Shown here in pieces: positions 49,363-59,204 of a DNA stretch of 64,000 bases. A model generated the notes under the pieces. That model did no database searches, was not told where the DNA came from, and saw only the letters and a list, made by a program, of their open reading frames with translations. Origin of the DNA: Methylacidiphilum caldifontis (GTDB lineage Bacteria; Verrucomicrobiota; Verrucomicrobiia; Methylacidiphilales; Methylacidiphilaceae); contig NZ_CP065957.1 of assembly GCF_017310505.1 (NCBI RefSeq), positions 558,001 to 622,000 on the forward strand, read 5' to 3'. How positions within the stretch are numbered: position 1 is the stretch's first letter; every line of letters begins with the position of its first letter. Both the position numbers and the translations under genes were made by a program.

Positions 49363-52077
49363 CTAAATGCCTATGGCCTTGCGTATATTTTTTAATATTG
49401 ATTTAATCTCTTCTTCCTTCACGACTTTTTGTCCGCTACTGTTCAAAATGTAAAAAGTATCCAGGGCAGCTCCCTTCTCGGTTGCTATACGAGCCGAAAC
49501 AATTTCTATGCCAAGCTCCAAAAGAGCATTTGATATTCTATAGAGAAGAGCCGGTTTATCTGGAGTTTGAATATCTAAAATCGTGTAGTTTTTAGAAGAG
49601 TCCTGATCGAAGCTAATAGAAGTGGGAAACTCTCCTTCAATTTCCTTTTTAACTGTGATCCCGGGTTTAGGAATACGGCTAGCAATGTCAAAAGATTCAT
49701 CAAGAAACACTTCTTCAAGTATTTTACAAAAAGGATCTTTATACTGTTCTTTTGAAGCAAATTCCATTTTGGATGTACAGACCTTGAAAACGTCGAGTAT
49801 GATACCGTCGCTACGAGTGTTAATATCGGCACTCAAAATAGAAAGGCCAATAATGGAAAAACTCCCGCAGATCCGGGAAAAAACGCCTAACCTATCCCAA
49901 GTTACAACAATGACTTCTGAATAGTCAAACTCAGGCTTGTCTATCCATTTAACCACGGGAGCCAAAACATTGGAATGGGAGTCGAGTTGTTTTTCAAGGA
50001 AATGATGAATAGTTTCAATATGAACCGCGATCGATTCTTCAGAAAAAGTCTGGAAATATCTTAAAGGCAGGTTATTAAAATGTGCATCCACTTCTTCTTG
50101 ATCAATCTTTTCAGAAAGCCTTTCCTTTGTTTTTTCTTTTATCTGTTCTATCGATTTTCTGCGCTCGATAATAAACTCTTCCTTGTTCGATAAAGCTTGG
50201 GAGGTCTGACGATAGAGCTCCCATAGTAGAAGGTTTTTCCAACTTGACCAATTTTTGGATTCTCCGGTTCCTTCTTGATCGGCAAACGTCAGTAACATTA
50301 GCATATCCAGTCTTTGCTGGGTCATGACTATCCGGGCAAACTCTAAAATGGTTTCCTCATCTTCAAGATTACGCCTGGCCGCGATCTGGCTCATTAAAAG
50401 ATGTTGATCAACCAGAAAAACGAGCAGCGAAAGTTCCTCAGAAGATAACCTCAATCTTTTTGCTACATTCATGGCATGGATCGCACTCTGTTCTTCATGA
50501 TGTCTTTTATGGCTGGCCGCTCTTCCCGTATCATGCAAAAGAATAGCTAAATAGAGAATAAAGGGATTTTGTAGCTGATGAAAAAGGGTGGCAAACTGTT
50601 TGTAAGGCGCTTCTTTTGCTCCAATGAGAGAGTCAATCACCTCGAGGGCGCGCAAAGTATGTTCATCAGCCGTGTATCGGTGGAAAAACTCATGCTGGAC
50701 CAGGCATCTGAGCGGAGCAAACTCAGGGAAAAGCCTTCCCAACAACCCAATTTCATGCATCTGCCGGCATATTTCCCCTACTTGGCCTTTCCGAGAAAAT
50801 ATCAAGCGAATAAGGTTCCTTACGTCTTTACGACGCAAGAAGTTATAATTGATGAGATGCAACCGGTGTTTGATCTGCATCTTTAGAGTTGTCCCTATTT
50901 TTAAGCCCCATCTTTGGATAAAGGAAAAGGCTCTTAAAATAAGAATAGGGTTTTCAGTGAGTTTTTCTGGGTTAACGACTTCCAGGCTATGATCTTCGAT
51001 TGTAAAAGAACCTATGTTTTTTTTAGCCTTTGATCTAGAAAGAAATCCTTTTTTTTGGTAAGCGATTGCTTCAGCCGTACTATTTGCAATGAGATAGATC
51101 TGCAGGGCATGGTCGTAATATTGTCGCATGAATTCCTCGACCCGGCCTAAAATATCTTTTTGAGGATACCCAAAGGCATTAGCCACTTTGCCCTGGTTCC
51201 CAAGGGTCAAGAGGTCAAACTTTCTTTTTTCACGGTAATGCAACTCTTCGCGTACACGAAGAAGAAAATCATAGGCATTTTTCAGTTTTTCCCAATCCTT
51301 GTTATCAATCCACCGCTCTTTTACAATTACTTCTTTTTGAACTATTTTTTCCTTGACCCGAGCTATCCAAAAAAGATTCTGGTAATCCCTTAATCCTCCA
51401 CAGCCCCATTTAATGTTAGGTTCTTGAACTAGGACCGTACCCCCATATTTTTTATGTTGTTCTTTCAAATCTTCAAAACGCCATTCGATAAACTCCTTTT
51501 CCTTTCCCGTTATACAGGAGGGCTCAAAAACATCCTGAAATTTTTTCCACAAAACTTTCGAGCCACAAATCAAGTCGGAATCAAGAAGTGCAGTTTTAGT
51601 TTGCAAGTCTTTATTAGCCGCGGCTATGATTTCATCCAACTGATGCGTCGAATGCCCCACATCCAGTCCGATGTCCCATAGAAAATAAAGGATTTGGTGT
51701 ATGAGTTCAAAAATTGATTGTTCACTTTCTTTTTTGAGATCATAAAGAAAAAGCAAATCGATATCACTGGCTGGAGAAAGTTCTTGCCTGCCAAATCCAC
51801 CCACAGCTAAAAGACAAATTGCAGGTTCTTTCAAAGCCATTTGCGGATAGACCTGTTCGAGGGCCATCGTCCACATGTGAGTCAACACCGCTCTGAAAAG
51901 CTCTGCCCGCTTATAGGTGATCGCTCTGCCACCGGATCCTAAAGCATATTCCATCCTAAGATGATGGGACTCTTTTTTTAAAAAATTTCTGTAAAATGAA
52001 ACCAGCTCTTTAGGTTTTCTTTTGCTCTGACTCCATTGCTTTTCTATTTCTCTCAGGAACTTTTCGAATGAACTCAT
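49363..52077 (-). CDS. glnD: Bifunctional [protein-PII] uridylyltransferase/uridylyl-removing enzyme GlnD
   Basis: At 904 residues this has the full GlnD architecture. The nucleotidyltransferase motif AVGGFGRQELSPASDIDLLF has catalytic Asp105 and Asp107. An all-helical region follows, then an HD phosphohydrolase domain (ILLHDTGRAASHKRHHEEQSA, around 515). Two C-terminal ACT domains begin with IVVTWDRLGVFSRICGSF and LDIQTPDKPALLYRISNAL. It adds UMP to PII proteins when glutamine is low and removes it when glutamine is high. All active-site motifs look intact. It leads a probable two-gene operon with the GAF kinase. Confidence 0.96.
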   Translation of the reverse strand: MSSFEKFLREIEKQWSQSKRKPKELVSFYRNFLKKESHHLRMEYALGSGGRAITYKRAELFRAVLTHMWTMALEQVYPQMALKEPAICLLAVGGFGRQELSPASDIDLLFLYDLKKESEQSIFELIHQILYFLWDIGLDVGHSTHQLDEIIAAANKDLQTKTALLDSDLICGSKVLWKKFQDVFEPSCITGKEKEFIEWRFEDLKEQHKKYGGTVLVQEPNIKWGCGGLRDYQNLFWIARVKEKIVQKEVIVKERWIDNKDWEKLKNAYDFLLRVREELHYREKRKFDLLTLGNQGKVANAFGYPQKDILGRVEEFMRQYYDHALQIYLIANSTAEAIAYQKKGFLSRSKAKKNIGSFTIEDHSLEVVNPEKLTENPILILRAFSFIQRWGLKIGTTLKMQIKHRLHLINYNFLRRKDVRNLIRLIFSRKGQVGEICRQMHEIGLLGRLFPEFAPLRCLVQHEFFHRYTADEHTLRALEVIDSLIGAKEAPYKQFATLFHQLQNPFILYLAILLHDTGRAASHKRHHEEQSAIHAMNVAKRLRLSSEELSLLVFLVDQHLLMSQIAARRNLEDEETILEFARIVMTQQRLDMLMLLTFADQEGTGESKNWSSWKNLLLWELYRQTSQALSNKEEFIIERRKSIEQIKEKTKERLSEKIDQEEVDAHFNNLPLRYFQTFSEESIAVHIETIHHFLEKQLDSHSNVLAPVVKWIDKPEFDYSEVIVVTWDRLGVFSRICGSFSIIGLSILSADINTRSDGIILDVFKVCTSKMEFASKEQYKDPFCKILEEVFLDESFDIASRIPKPGITVKKEIEGEFPTSISFDQDSSKNYTILDIQTPDKPALLYRISNALLELGIEIVSARIATEKGAALDTFYILNSSGQKVVKEEEIKSILKNIRKAIGI

Positions 52078-52170
52078 CTTAGTTTTGCAACTTCAACTCA
52101 ATTCATTTATCATAACTCAACCCCGCAATCTTTCCACAAACTGCTCAACAAAACTAATAAGGATGATAAA

Positions 52171-52911
52171 ATGATTCGGCTAGGACTTAACATCGATCAT
52201 GTTGCTACATTAAGACAAGCAAGGTATAAACAAACCCCTTTTTCTTCGCTTGCTAATCCGTCGCCCCTTGAGGCAGCAAAAATTGCTCAAGAAGCTGGAG
52301 CCCATTCCATCACCGCCCATCTTAGAGAAGACCGTCGGCATATTCAAGATGAAGATATGCGACTTATCCGAGGGGCGGTTAGAGATTTGAACATGGAAAT
52401 GGCTCCTATAAATGAAATGGTGGAGATCGCTTTGCAAATCAAGCCTAATGAAGTCTGTTTGGTCCCAGAAAAAAGAGAAGAAGTAACCACGGAAGGTGGA
52501 CTGGACGTTGCCGGCAACTTGTCAACAATTAAAAAAGTGGTTAATGAACTTTCCCAGGCAGGAATAACGGTAAGCCTTTTTATAGATCCTGATCCGGTCC
52601 AACTTAAGGCCGCCAAAGAAGCATCAGCCCACTGTATCGAATTGCACACCGGTCAATATGCTCTAGCAACTGAACCCAAAGAGATTGAGGAAGAAATTGA
52701 AAAGCACAAGTATTGTGCTCATCTTGCAAAGGAACTTAACCTACAACTCAATGCGGGCCATGGACTTAATTACAAAAATGTTAGCCGTTATATACACTCC
52801 GTTCCTTTCCTTCATACCCTAAATATAGGCCATGCGATCATCTCTGAAGCCCTTTTTTGTGGACTTAAACATGCCGTCCAAAAAATGATCCAGTTGCTCG
52901 ATAAACAATAA
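52171..52911 (+). CDS. pdxJ: Pyridoxine 5-phosphate synthase PdxJ
   Basis: This 246-residue TIM-barrel enzyme condenses 1-deoxyxylulose 5-phosphate with 3-amino-2-oxopropyl phosphate to make pyridoxine phosphate. Signatures: LGLNIDHVATLRQAR, GAHSITAHLREDRRHIQDED, PNEVCLVPEKREEVTTEGGLDV, VSLFIDPDP, IELHTGQYA, NAGHGLNYKN, and LNIGHAIISEALF near the C-terminus. The length is normal. It is followed 11 nt later by acpS, the same pdxJ-acpS pair found in many bacteria. Confidence 0.97.
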   Translation: MIRLGLNIDHVATLRQARYKQTPFSSLANPSPLEAAKIAQEAGAHSITAHLREDRRHIQDEDMRLIRGAVRDLNMEMAPINEMVEIALQIKPNEVCLVPEKREEVTTEGGLDVAGNLSTIKKVVNELSQAGITVSLFIDPDPVQLKAAKEASAHCIELHTGQYALATEPKEIEEEIEKHKYCAHLAKELNLQLNAGHGLNYKNVSRYIHSVPFLHTLNIGHAIISEALFCGLKHAVQKMIQLLDKQ

Positions 52912-52922
52912 GTAGCAATCTT

Positions 52923-53294
52923 ATGAAAATCATAGGATTAGGAATTGACTTGGTAGAAAATAGCCGGATCGAATCACTTTATAGTCGATATGGTGAGCGG
53001 TTCTTAAAAAAAATCTATAAAGAGACTGAACTTTCCTATTGTTTAGCCAGGGCCAATCCCATTCCCCATCTTGCAGCTCGGTTTGCAGCAAAAGAAGCAG
53101 CGATCAAAGCCTTGGGGAGTCCCGTTGCTTATTGGAAAGATATTGAAGTGGCTTCCCTAAGGAACTCCCCTCCAAAACTGCTATTTCATGGTGAGATCTC
53201 AAAGCTTTGTTCATCCAAAGGAGTAAGCTCTATTCTTTTATCCTTTACTCATACTCCCCTAGCTGCCACGGCGGTTGTTATTCTTGGAGGTTGA
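52923..53294 (+). CDS. acpS: Holo-[acyl-carrier-protein] synthase AcpS
   Basis: This 123-residue enzyme moves 4-phosphopantetheine from CoA to acyl carrier protein. Magnesium-binding Asp9 is in GLGIDLVENSRIE, and the second motif RFAAKEAAIKALG carries the catalytic Glu. SFTHTPLAATAVVI ends the protein. It is the second gene of the pdxJ operon and is followed by a terminator-like hairpin. Confidence 0.95.
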   Translation: MKIIGLGIDLVENSRIESLYSRYGERFLKKIYKETELSYCLARANPIPHLAARFAAKEAAIKALGSPVAYWKDIEVASLRNSPPKLLFHGEISKLCSSKGVSSILLSFTHTPLAATAVVILGG

Positions 53295-53371
53295 CCTTTT
53301 AAAGGATAATCAAGCGGGTGGTAAACCTAACAATGATTTTTTTCGGTGGATCCTATTGCTTTTTTAAGATC

Positions 53372-53390
53372 AATACCGAGCGGTATTTTT
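53372..53390 (+). terminator. Rho-independent terminator after pdxJ-acpS
   Basis: A 6-bp stem, AATACC pairing with GGTATT around a GAGC loop, runs straight into a T run. It lies about 80 nt downstream of acpS in the convergent gap before the leftward methyltransferase gene. Confidence 0.6.
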
Positions 53391-53540
53391 CCCTTTGATT
53401 TAAAAAAAACAGGATTTTTCCTTTCAGCTATAGGTTTTTAATAAATAACAGGGCTAAAAAAAACAGGGGAGAATCCCAGCTTTTAGCTGACAGCTGCACC
53501 GTTTAATCGATCAAGGCTATAGCTCAAAGTTTTTCTTGAT

Positions 53541-54410
53541 TTATTTTGGCTTTTCACAGATCAAAAAAAGGATCGAATGAGGAATGGCTATACCTTTTGG
53601 AGTTTTTAATCTATCTAATGCCTGTTCGATATGAGATATAATTTTTTTTCTTTGAAAATCAGGGAACTCCCGGAGCAGGCTTCCTCCACTGCTCGACTCA
53701 TAAAACCGGATAAGTTCCTCTCCGGTTTTAAACAGATCAATGTAGTTTTGGGTTTTTGTTTCTAGGATTTTAAAACCGCTTTCAAGGACAAGTCCCTGGG
53801 CTTCCTCAGCTTCCCGTCTATACTCGGTTGTATCAAACTCCTTGGGGACGTAGCCTAATACAGATTGCACTGATTTTCTCACAATCGACATTAAAAATAG
53901 GTTTTGTTGCTTAGCCCCCATCGCTATGCCTAATTTTCCCCCTACTTTCAATAAACGATAAATATCCGCTATGGCCTGTGGTTTGTTGTCGATCCAATGA
54001 AAAACGCTATTGAGATAAATGACATCAAAATAGTTATCTTTGAATAGATAAAGATCTTCGGTGGAAGCAACTTTAAACTTAAGGTTTTCCTTTTCTCTCC
54101 TGCGTGCTATGTCAATCCTAAAAGGGGAAGGATCGATCCCAATGACTGTACCTTCCCTCCCCGTTATTTCAGCCACGTAAGCAGCCAGTCTTCCTGTGCC
54201 ACAACCGATATCAAGCACCTTCTGGCCTTTTTTAATTTTCAATAAAGAAACAAGCTTTTTCCCCTGGATGAACTGAGGATTACTTAATTTGTCGTACTCA
54301 GAAGCTAACTGGAAGGAATCATAGAAATAACTTCCTGGCTGACAAACAATCACGGCCCCTGGATAAAAAAAGAAATAAATAAAAAGAAAAAACCTACAAA
54401 ACGACTTCAT
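53541..54410 (-). CDS. SAM-dependent methyltransferase with N-terminal hydrophobic segment
   Basis: This 289-residue protein has a Methyltransf_11-type core: KVLDIGCGTGRLAAYVAE, GIDPSPFRIDIARRR, DNYFDVIYLNSVFHWID and LLKVGGKLGIAMG. The first 23 residues (MKSFCRFFLFIYFFFYPGAVIVC) form a signal peptide or anchor. That is odd for a SAM-dependent enzyme, because SAM is cytoplasmic. Either the protein is anchored facing inward or the true start is further down. The C-terminal half has only one Cys in the usual ArsM-type positions, so I do not call it an arsenite methyltransferase. The substrate is unknown. Confidence 0.75.
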   Translation of the reverse strand: MKSFCRFFLFIYFFFYPGAVIVCQPGSYFYDSFQLASEYDKLSNPQFIQGKKLVSLLKIKKGQKVLDIGCGTGRLAAYVAEITGREGTVIGIDPSPFRIDIARRREKENLKFKVASTEDLYLFKDNYFDVIYLNSVFHWIDNKPQAIADIYRLLKVGGKLGIAMGAKQQNLFLMSIVRKSVQSVLGYVPKEFDTTEYRREAEEAQGLVLESGFKILETKTQNYIDLFKTGEELIRFYESSSGGSLLREFPDFQRKKIISHIEQALDRLKTPKGIAIPHSILFLICEKPK

Positions 54411-54638
54411 TGGGTTTTAGCCCTAATGTATTAGAAAAAGGATCAGAGAAAGCTTATTTATTTCATCCTTATAAAAATCGTAAAAGGCTACATTTAATAT
54501 CTTTAGGTTATTTTTTTAGGCCTTTTATTCCTTGTTGGATAGCGATTGAACAACAAAAGAAAAAAGGGCTAGTCTTATTCTTTGTTATAAAACAAAAATG
54601 TATCCAAGTTTGTTTAAAAGAAGTTCAGTCAAAAAAGA

Positions 54639-55568
54639 TTATTTGCTGACCAGCCTTTTGGGAGAAGGATATACACAAGGACAACACCCCATGACCTGGC
54701 AGAAAACTTTGCTAAAATAACTTAAGCTGGAATAGCCGACAGCAAAAGCGGCTTCCGTGACATTGTAATCACCTCTTTTTAAAAGCTCCGCCGCTTTTTC
54801 AATCCGAAGATTACGGATGTAAATAGGAATAGTCATACCCATTTCTTTTGAAAAAAGCCTACTTAAATACGAAGGACTCACTCCAACATATTGTGCAAGT
54901 TCAGTTAGCCGGATAGAGCGAGTAAAATGTTCTTTAAGATACTCCTTTGCCTTTTCAACAATTAACTTATGCGCGGGTGAAAAAGGGCATATCTTGACAT
55001 CGGTATTGATCGGTTCAAAAAGGACTTCTGCAGCGGCTTCAAGGGATAAAGCATGGGCAAAAAGAGTCAATGTTGGCTGAGAGAATGTTCCCGACAGAAG
55101 GTTTTCCAGCCGGACTCTCAGAGACGAAGACATTATTCGAGGAGAGCCGATCAGGGGTTCTTCTCTTTTGCCTTCAAGCCAAGCTTTGACGGGCGGAAGA
55201 AGCCATTCTTCCATCCCCTTAAGTTCCTCCGCCAAGGCTTGCCTAGACCATTCCACAGTTACAAACTGGGCATATTCTCCAGCCTTTCTTTCCGCATGCA
55301 ATCTCTTTTTTGAAATCGCATAAAAACCGACTGTTCCAGGTCGAAATTCAACCATCGATCCGTTCGAATAAATGACACCATGCCCTAGATTATTGATACA
55401 GATTTCCAAGCTGTTGTGATGAAAGCTCTTCGACCAGTCAAAATAACCATCGATACGGGATTCAATAAGCTCCAAACTCCAACCATGAGAATAAAAACCC
55501 CCGGCCAGCTGTCTCCACCTGCCCGAAATATCTTTCCATGCCCCTTCTTCAATTTTAGAAAGGTTCAT
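54639..55568 (-). CDS. AraC-family transcriptional regulator
   Basis: At 309 residues, the last 100 hold two helix-turn-helix motifs: RLTELAQYVGVSPSYLSRLF and VTEAAFAVGYSSLSYFSKVF, the standard AraC DNA-binding domain. The N-terminal 200 residues form a cupin-like ligand or sensing region (CINNLGHGVIYSNGSMVEF). It lies 20 nt after kdpE and in the same direction, so it appears to be part of the kdpDE transcript. Its targets are unknown. Confidence 0.9.
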   Translation of the reverse strand: MNLSKIEEGAWKDISGRWRQLAGGFYSHGWSLELIESRIDGYFDWSKSFHHNSLEICINNLGHGVIYSNGSMVEFRPGTVGFYAISKKRLHAERKAGEYAQFVTVEWSRQALAEELKGMEEWLLPPVKAWLEGKREEPLIGSPRIMSSSLRVRLENLLSGTFSQPTLTLFAHALSLEAAAEVLFEPINTDVKICPFSPAHKLIVEKAKEYLKEHFTRSIRLTELAQYVGVSPSYLSRLFSKEMGMTIPIYIRNLRIEKAAELLKRGDYNVTEAAFAVGYSSLSYFSKVFCQVMGCCPCVYPSPKRLVSK

Positions 55569-55588
55569 CTTTTAACTCACAAATAAGC

Positions 55589-56308
55589 TTATTTTATGCC
55601 ATCCTCTGGATCCAAAATCATCAGCCTATACCCGACTCCAGGTTCGGTTAGCAGAATTTTAGGTTGCAGCGAGTTTTCCCCAATCTTTTCTCTAAGCCTG
55701 GCCATGTAAACGCGCAGATAATGAATCTGGTCCATCCCCCGTGGACCCCATACTTCTTGTAATATTTGCCTATGAGTTAAGACTTTTCCTGCATGACGAA
55801 CCAGAAGTCTTAATATGCCATATTCGGTAGCCGTCAGCCGTAGTTCTTTCTTATGGAAGAAAACCCTCCTGTTAACTAAATCCACTTCAAGACCATCCGA
55901 CCGGAAAACCTGGAGGTTGTCTTGAGGCTGAAGTCTTCGTAAAAGTACTCTCATTCTAGCCATCAGCTCCTCTTCTCCAAAAGGCTTGGTTAAATAATCA
56001 TCAGCCCCATAATCTAGAGCTTGGACTTTATCTTTTTCCTGGTCAATAGCGGACAGCACCAGAATTGGCACCTGGCTCCATTCCCTTATCCTCTGGATTA
56101 CAGTTGTTCCATTCATATCTGGCAACAGAAGATCTAAAATAACAATATCGGGTCTTCTTTGAGCCGTTTCCAAGATACCTTCTTCTCCCCTAGAAGCAAG
56201 AAAAACCCGATACCCTTTTGCTTCAAGAATCAGTTTCAATAGTTTTAGTATCTGCGGTTCATCATCAATAACCAGGACAGAAATCGGAATCTGTTTTTCT
56301 CTGTTCAT
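55589..56308 (-). CDS. kdpE: OmpR-family response regulator KdpE
   Basis: This 239-residue regulator has a receiver domain with the acidic pocket VLVIDDEPQ (Asp15-Asp16), phospho-acceptor Asp59 in DIVILDLLLPDMNG, and LTKPFGEEELMARM (conserved Lys). The winged-helix output domain (LTATEYGILRLLVRHAGKVLTH, then YLRVYMARLREKI) is of the OmpR/PhoB type. It sits 9 nt after kdpD, its cognate kinase. It should control potassium-uptake genes, although no kdpFABC genes are seen in this window. Confidence 0.95.
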   Translation of the reverse strand: MNREKQIPISVLVIDDEPQILKLLKLILEAKGYRVFLASRGEEGILETAQRRPDIVILDLLLPDMNGTTVIQRIREWSQVPILVLSAIDQEKDKVQALDYGADDYLTKPFGEEELMARMRVLLRRLQPQDNLQVFRSDGLEVDLVNRRVFFHKKELRLTATEYGILRLLVRHAGKVLTHRQILQEVWGPRGMDQIHYLRVYMARLREKIGENSLQPKILLTEPGVGYRLMILDPEDGIK

Positions 56309-56317
56309 ACTCGGTCT

Positions 56318-59020
56318 TTATTTTTTCACAGGTTCTTCGGTTGGCATAGGATGAACTTCTGGAACACTTTCAAGAGGAATAACGATGGAAAAGACAGCTC
56401 CTCCTTCAGGCCTATTTTGAACAAGAACCTTACCCCCATGAGCATCAACTACACCTTTAACAATGGAAAGGCCTAATCCCGTTCCACCCGGTGGTGCTCC
56501 TGTACCTCGATAGAACTTCTCAAATATCCGGTTCAATATTTCGGGGTCTATCCCTGGTCCCCGATCAGCTACCCGGATGACAAGCGCGTTTTTTTTCACT
56601 GAAGCACTGAGTTCAATTGGAGAAGAGGGCGGAGTATGTAAGGCCGCATTGAGCAACAAATTATTCAAAGCTTCTAACATTAACGAAAAATCAATTTTAA
56701 TTAACGGTATTCCAGGCTGGATATCTACCTTAAGCTGCCTGCCGGCTAACTCTTTTTGTGTTTCTTTAAGAGAAAGATTAAACAGGTCGTGGATATCCGC
56801 CCATTCTTTCTTGAGTTTGAACCTTCCCGACTCGATTCTAGCCATATCAAGAAGATTCCTGACAATTCGATTCAGTCGAAGAGTAGCCGACCTGATTTCA
56901 TCGATAATCATAGCCCTCTTTTCGCTCGACAAATCTTCCTTGTTCAATGATTCGATAGCGGTGGTTATGACCGCAATAGGCGTTTTCATTTCATGGGATA
57001 TGGAATTGAGCAGTGTGCGGCTAAGCCTTTCGGATTCCGCAACCACTCGAGCATGCTCGGCCAGCTCAGCCAGCCTTTGTCGATCGATAACAAGAGCTAT
57101 CTGGTTAGCAAAGGCTTGAATCAAACTTTTTTGATCAAAAGAAAGGGATTGGATCCCAGGCAGGCTTATTCCAAGTACCCCTACAGAACCCTTGTGCGTA
57201 GAAAGAGGTACATAATAGGCCTTGGAAAGAGGGAGATTTTCAGTAAATCTACCCGCCGCTTTACCATGTTCAAAAGCCCATGCTGCAACACTGGCTTCTT
57301 TTTCGGTAACCTTAAGGGTACTTGCCCAATGGGGTAACCCTGAAAGCTTGTTATCGAAGGGATTAACGAGAAAAACGGCTACTTCGGCTTGGAAAAAATG
57401 AGAGAGCTGCTCAACAACCTTGATGACAATTTCATCGAGACCTGCAGCTTGCGAAAGCTCCTGACTTAGCATATAAAGAGCTGAAATTCTAGCCTCTCTT
57501 CTTCTTTCAGCTTTTTCTTGAGCTCTCAATCGCGTAATGAACTGGCCTAGAACAAGAGCAACTACAAAATAGCTGAACACCACAAAACCGCTTTCTATCC
57601 CTTGGATCCCAAAGGAAAATTTTGGAGATAGAAAACAAAAATCCCAGATTATGGCACTTAACAAGGCAGCTACAAGGACAGGACCCCTGCCCACAAACAG
57701 GGCAAGGATTACTATGCCCAAAAGATAGATCATTCCAATCGATCGACTTCCGATCCATTGGTTAACCCACAAGCAAAAAAGGGTAATTGCAAAAATAACC
57801 AAGCAGGTTAGCCCGTATTGTGAAAAACTCGATTCGGGAATGGGTAAAATTTTCTGTTTTTTTGTCTCTCTTTCCTTTTCTTCTTCACCGACGATATGAA
57901 TGTCTATCTCTCCGCTTTCCCTCACCAACCGGTGAAGTAAGGACCGACTTTTAAACCATTCAACAAGTCCTCTTCCCCTGGGTTTTCCAAAGACAATCTG
58001 GGTAATGTTCCACTGCCTGGCAACTCGCAGAATACCCCGGACAATGTCCTCGTCGGCCGTAGTAATGATCTCGGCTCCCAGATGCTTAGCTAATTCAATG
58101 TTTTTTGAAAGCCTTTGTTGGTCTTCTTCAGCTAAAACCCTACTCGTTTCCACGTATACCGCATACCATGGACATTTCAGGCTTTCAGCGTTCCTCCTCG
58201 TCCATTTAATGAGAGCCTCAGAGAAAGGACTTGCACTGATGGCCACCAGTAACCGGTGAGAAATTTTCCATGGTCCTTGGATATGCATTATCTGCATGTA
58301 TTCCTGGACGTCTTTGCCCGCTTTTTCAGCCGCAAGTCTCAAAACGATTTCTCGAAGCGCTCTTAAATTGCCTTCCCTAAAAAAATTCAGCGCTGCTGCC
58401 CGAGCTTGGTCGGGAATGTAGACTTTGCCCTCGGCAAGTCGTTTGAGCAGATCTTCAGGAGAAAGATCAACCAGTTCAATCTCCGCTATGTCCACAATGC
58501 TATCAGGAACCTTTTCGTAAATAGGGGCTCCTGTGATATGGCTGATCATATCTGTCCGGCTCTCAATGTGTTGAACATTAAGAGTAGTATAGACATCGAT
58601 ACCCGCTTCAAGGATTTCCAGTACATCCTGGTATCGCTTCAGATGCCTCATTCCAGGCGCGTTGGTATGGGCCAACTCGTCTACAATGACAAGTTGGGGT
58701 TTTCGTTCGAGGATCGCATCAAGATCCATCTCTTCCAGGAAGATATCTCTATACTGGACGATTTTTCTTGGAATGATAGGGATACCTCGAGTGAGCAGCT
58801 CGGTTTCTTTTCGCCCATGGGTTTCGACATATCCAATAACCACATCTTTGCCATTATTCAATTCAACCTGGGCTGCCTGGAGCATTGCATAGGTCTTCCC
58901 CACTCCGGGACACATGCCGAGGAAAATTTTTAAACTCCCCCTGTTCTTTTCGCCCTCTTCTTTTTGTACGACCTCAAGCAAGGCATCTGGATTAGGTCGG
59001 TTATCGATCTGATCTTGCAT
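56318..59020 (-). CDS. kdpD: Osmosensitive K+ channel sensor kinase KdpD
   Basis: This 900-residue kinase has the complete KdpD layout. The N-terminal KdpD domain has Walker A GMCPGVGKTYAML (35-47) and DELAHTNAPG. A USP-like domain follows (LLVAISASPFSEALIKW). Next come four transmembrane helices (about 405-500), then a GAF domain and a HisKA domain with His676 in SISHEMKTPIAVI. The HATPase domain has LLLNAALHTPP, VADRGPGID and GGTGLGLSIVKGV. It senses low K+ or osmotic stress and phosphorylates KdpE. It leads a kdpD-kdpE-araC run. Confidence 0.96.
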   Translation of the reverse strand: MQDQIDNRPNPDALLEVVQKEEGEKNRGSLKIFLGMCPGVGKTYAMLQAAQVELNNGKDVVIGYVETHGRKETELLTRGIPIIPRKIVQYRDIFLEEMDLDAILERKPQLVIVDELAHTNAPGMRHLKRYQDVLEILEAGIDVYTTLNVQHIESRTDMISHITGAPIYEKVPDSIVDIAEIELVDLSPEDLLKRLAEGKVYIPDQARAAALNFFREGNLRALREIVLRLAAEKAGKDVQEYMQIMHIQGPWKISHRLLVAISASPFSEALIKWTRRNAESLKCPWYAVYVETSRVLAEEDQQRLSKNIELAKHLGAEIITTADEDIVRGILRVARQWNITQIVFGKPRGRGLVEWFKSRSLLHRLVRESGEIDIHIVGEEEKERETKKQKILPIPESSFSQYGLTCLVIFAITLFCLWVNQWIGSRSIGMIYLLGIVILALFVGRGPVLVAALLSAIIWDFCFLSPKFSFGIQGIESGFVVFSYFVVALVLGQFITRLRAQEKAERRREARISALYMLSQELSQAAGLDEIVIKVVEQLSHFFQAEVAVFLVNPFDNKLSGLPHWASTLKVTEKEASVAAWAFEHGKAAGRFTENLPLSKAYYVPLSTHKGSVGVLGISLPGIQSLSFDQKSLIQAFANQIALVIDRQRLAELAEHARVVAESERLSRTLLNSISHEMKTPIAVITTAIESLNKEDLSSEKRAMIIDEIRSATLRLNRIVRNLLDMARIESGRFKLKKEWADIHDLFNLSLKETQKELAGRQLKVDIQPGIPLIKIDFSLMLEALNNLLLNAALHTPPSSPIELSASVKKNALVIRVADRGPGIDPEILNRIFEKFYRGTGAPPGGTGLGLSIVKGVVDAHGGKVLVQNRPEGGAVFSIVIPLESVPEVHPMPTEEPVKK

Positions 59021-59204
59021 TATTAAAAATAGAAGCTATGAATAAGGATTTAGCCAAATGAAATTAAGCAAATATAGAAGATTTTGAAAATTTTATGTTT
59101 TTAATTATTGTAAAACTAAATCCGACGACTATCTTAAATACCTTTATCGAAAAAGCATATAACAGTAAATAATAGATGCAATCCTATTAGAAGGGACAAC
59201 GATT

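Noticed and set aside
54410-54649. 79-residue plus-strand frame between the methyltransferase and AraC genes
   Set aside because: Starts inside the methyltransferase start region, has no homology pattern, and is opposite to both neighbours.
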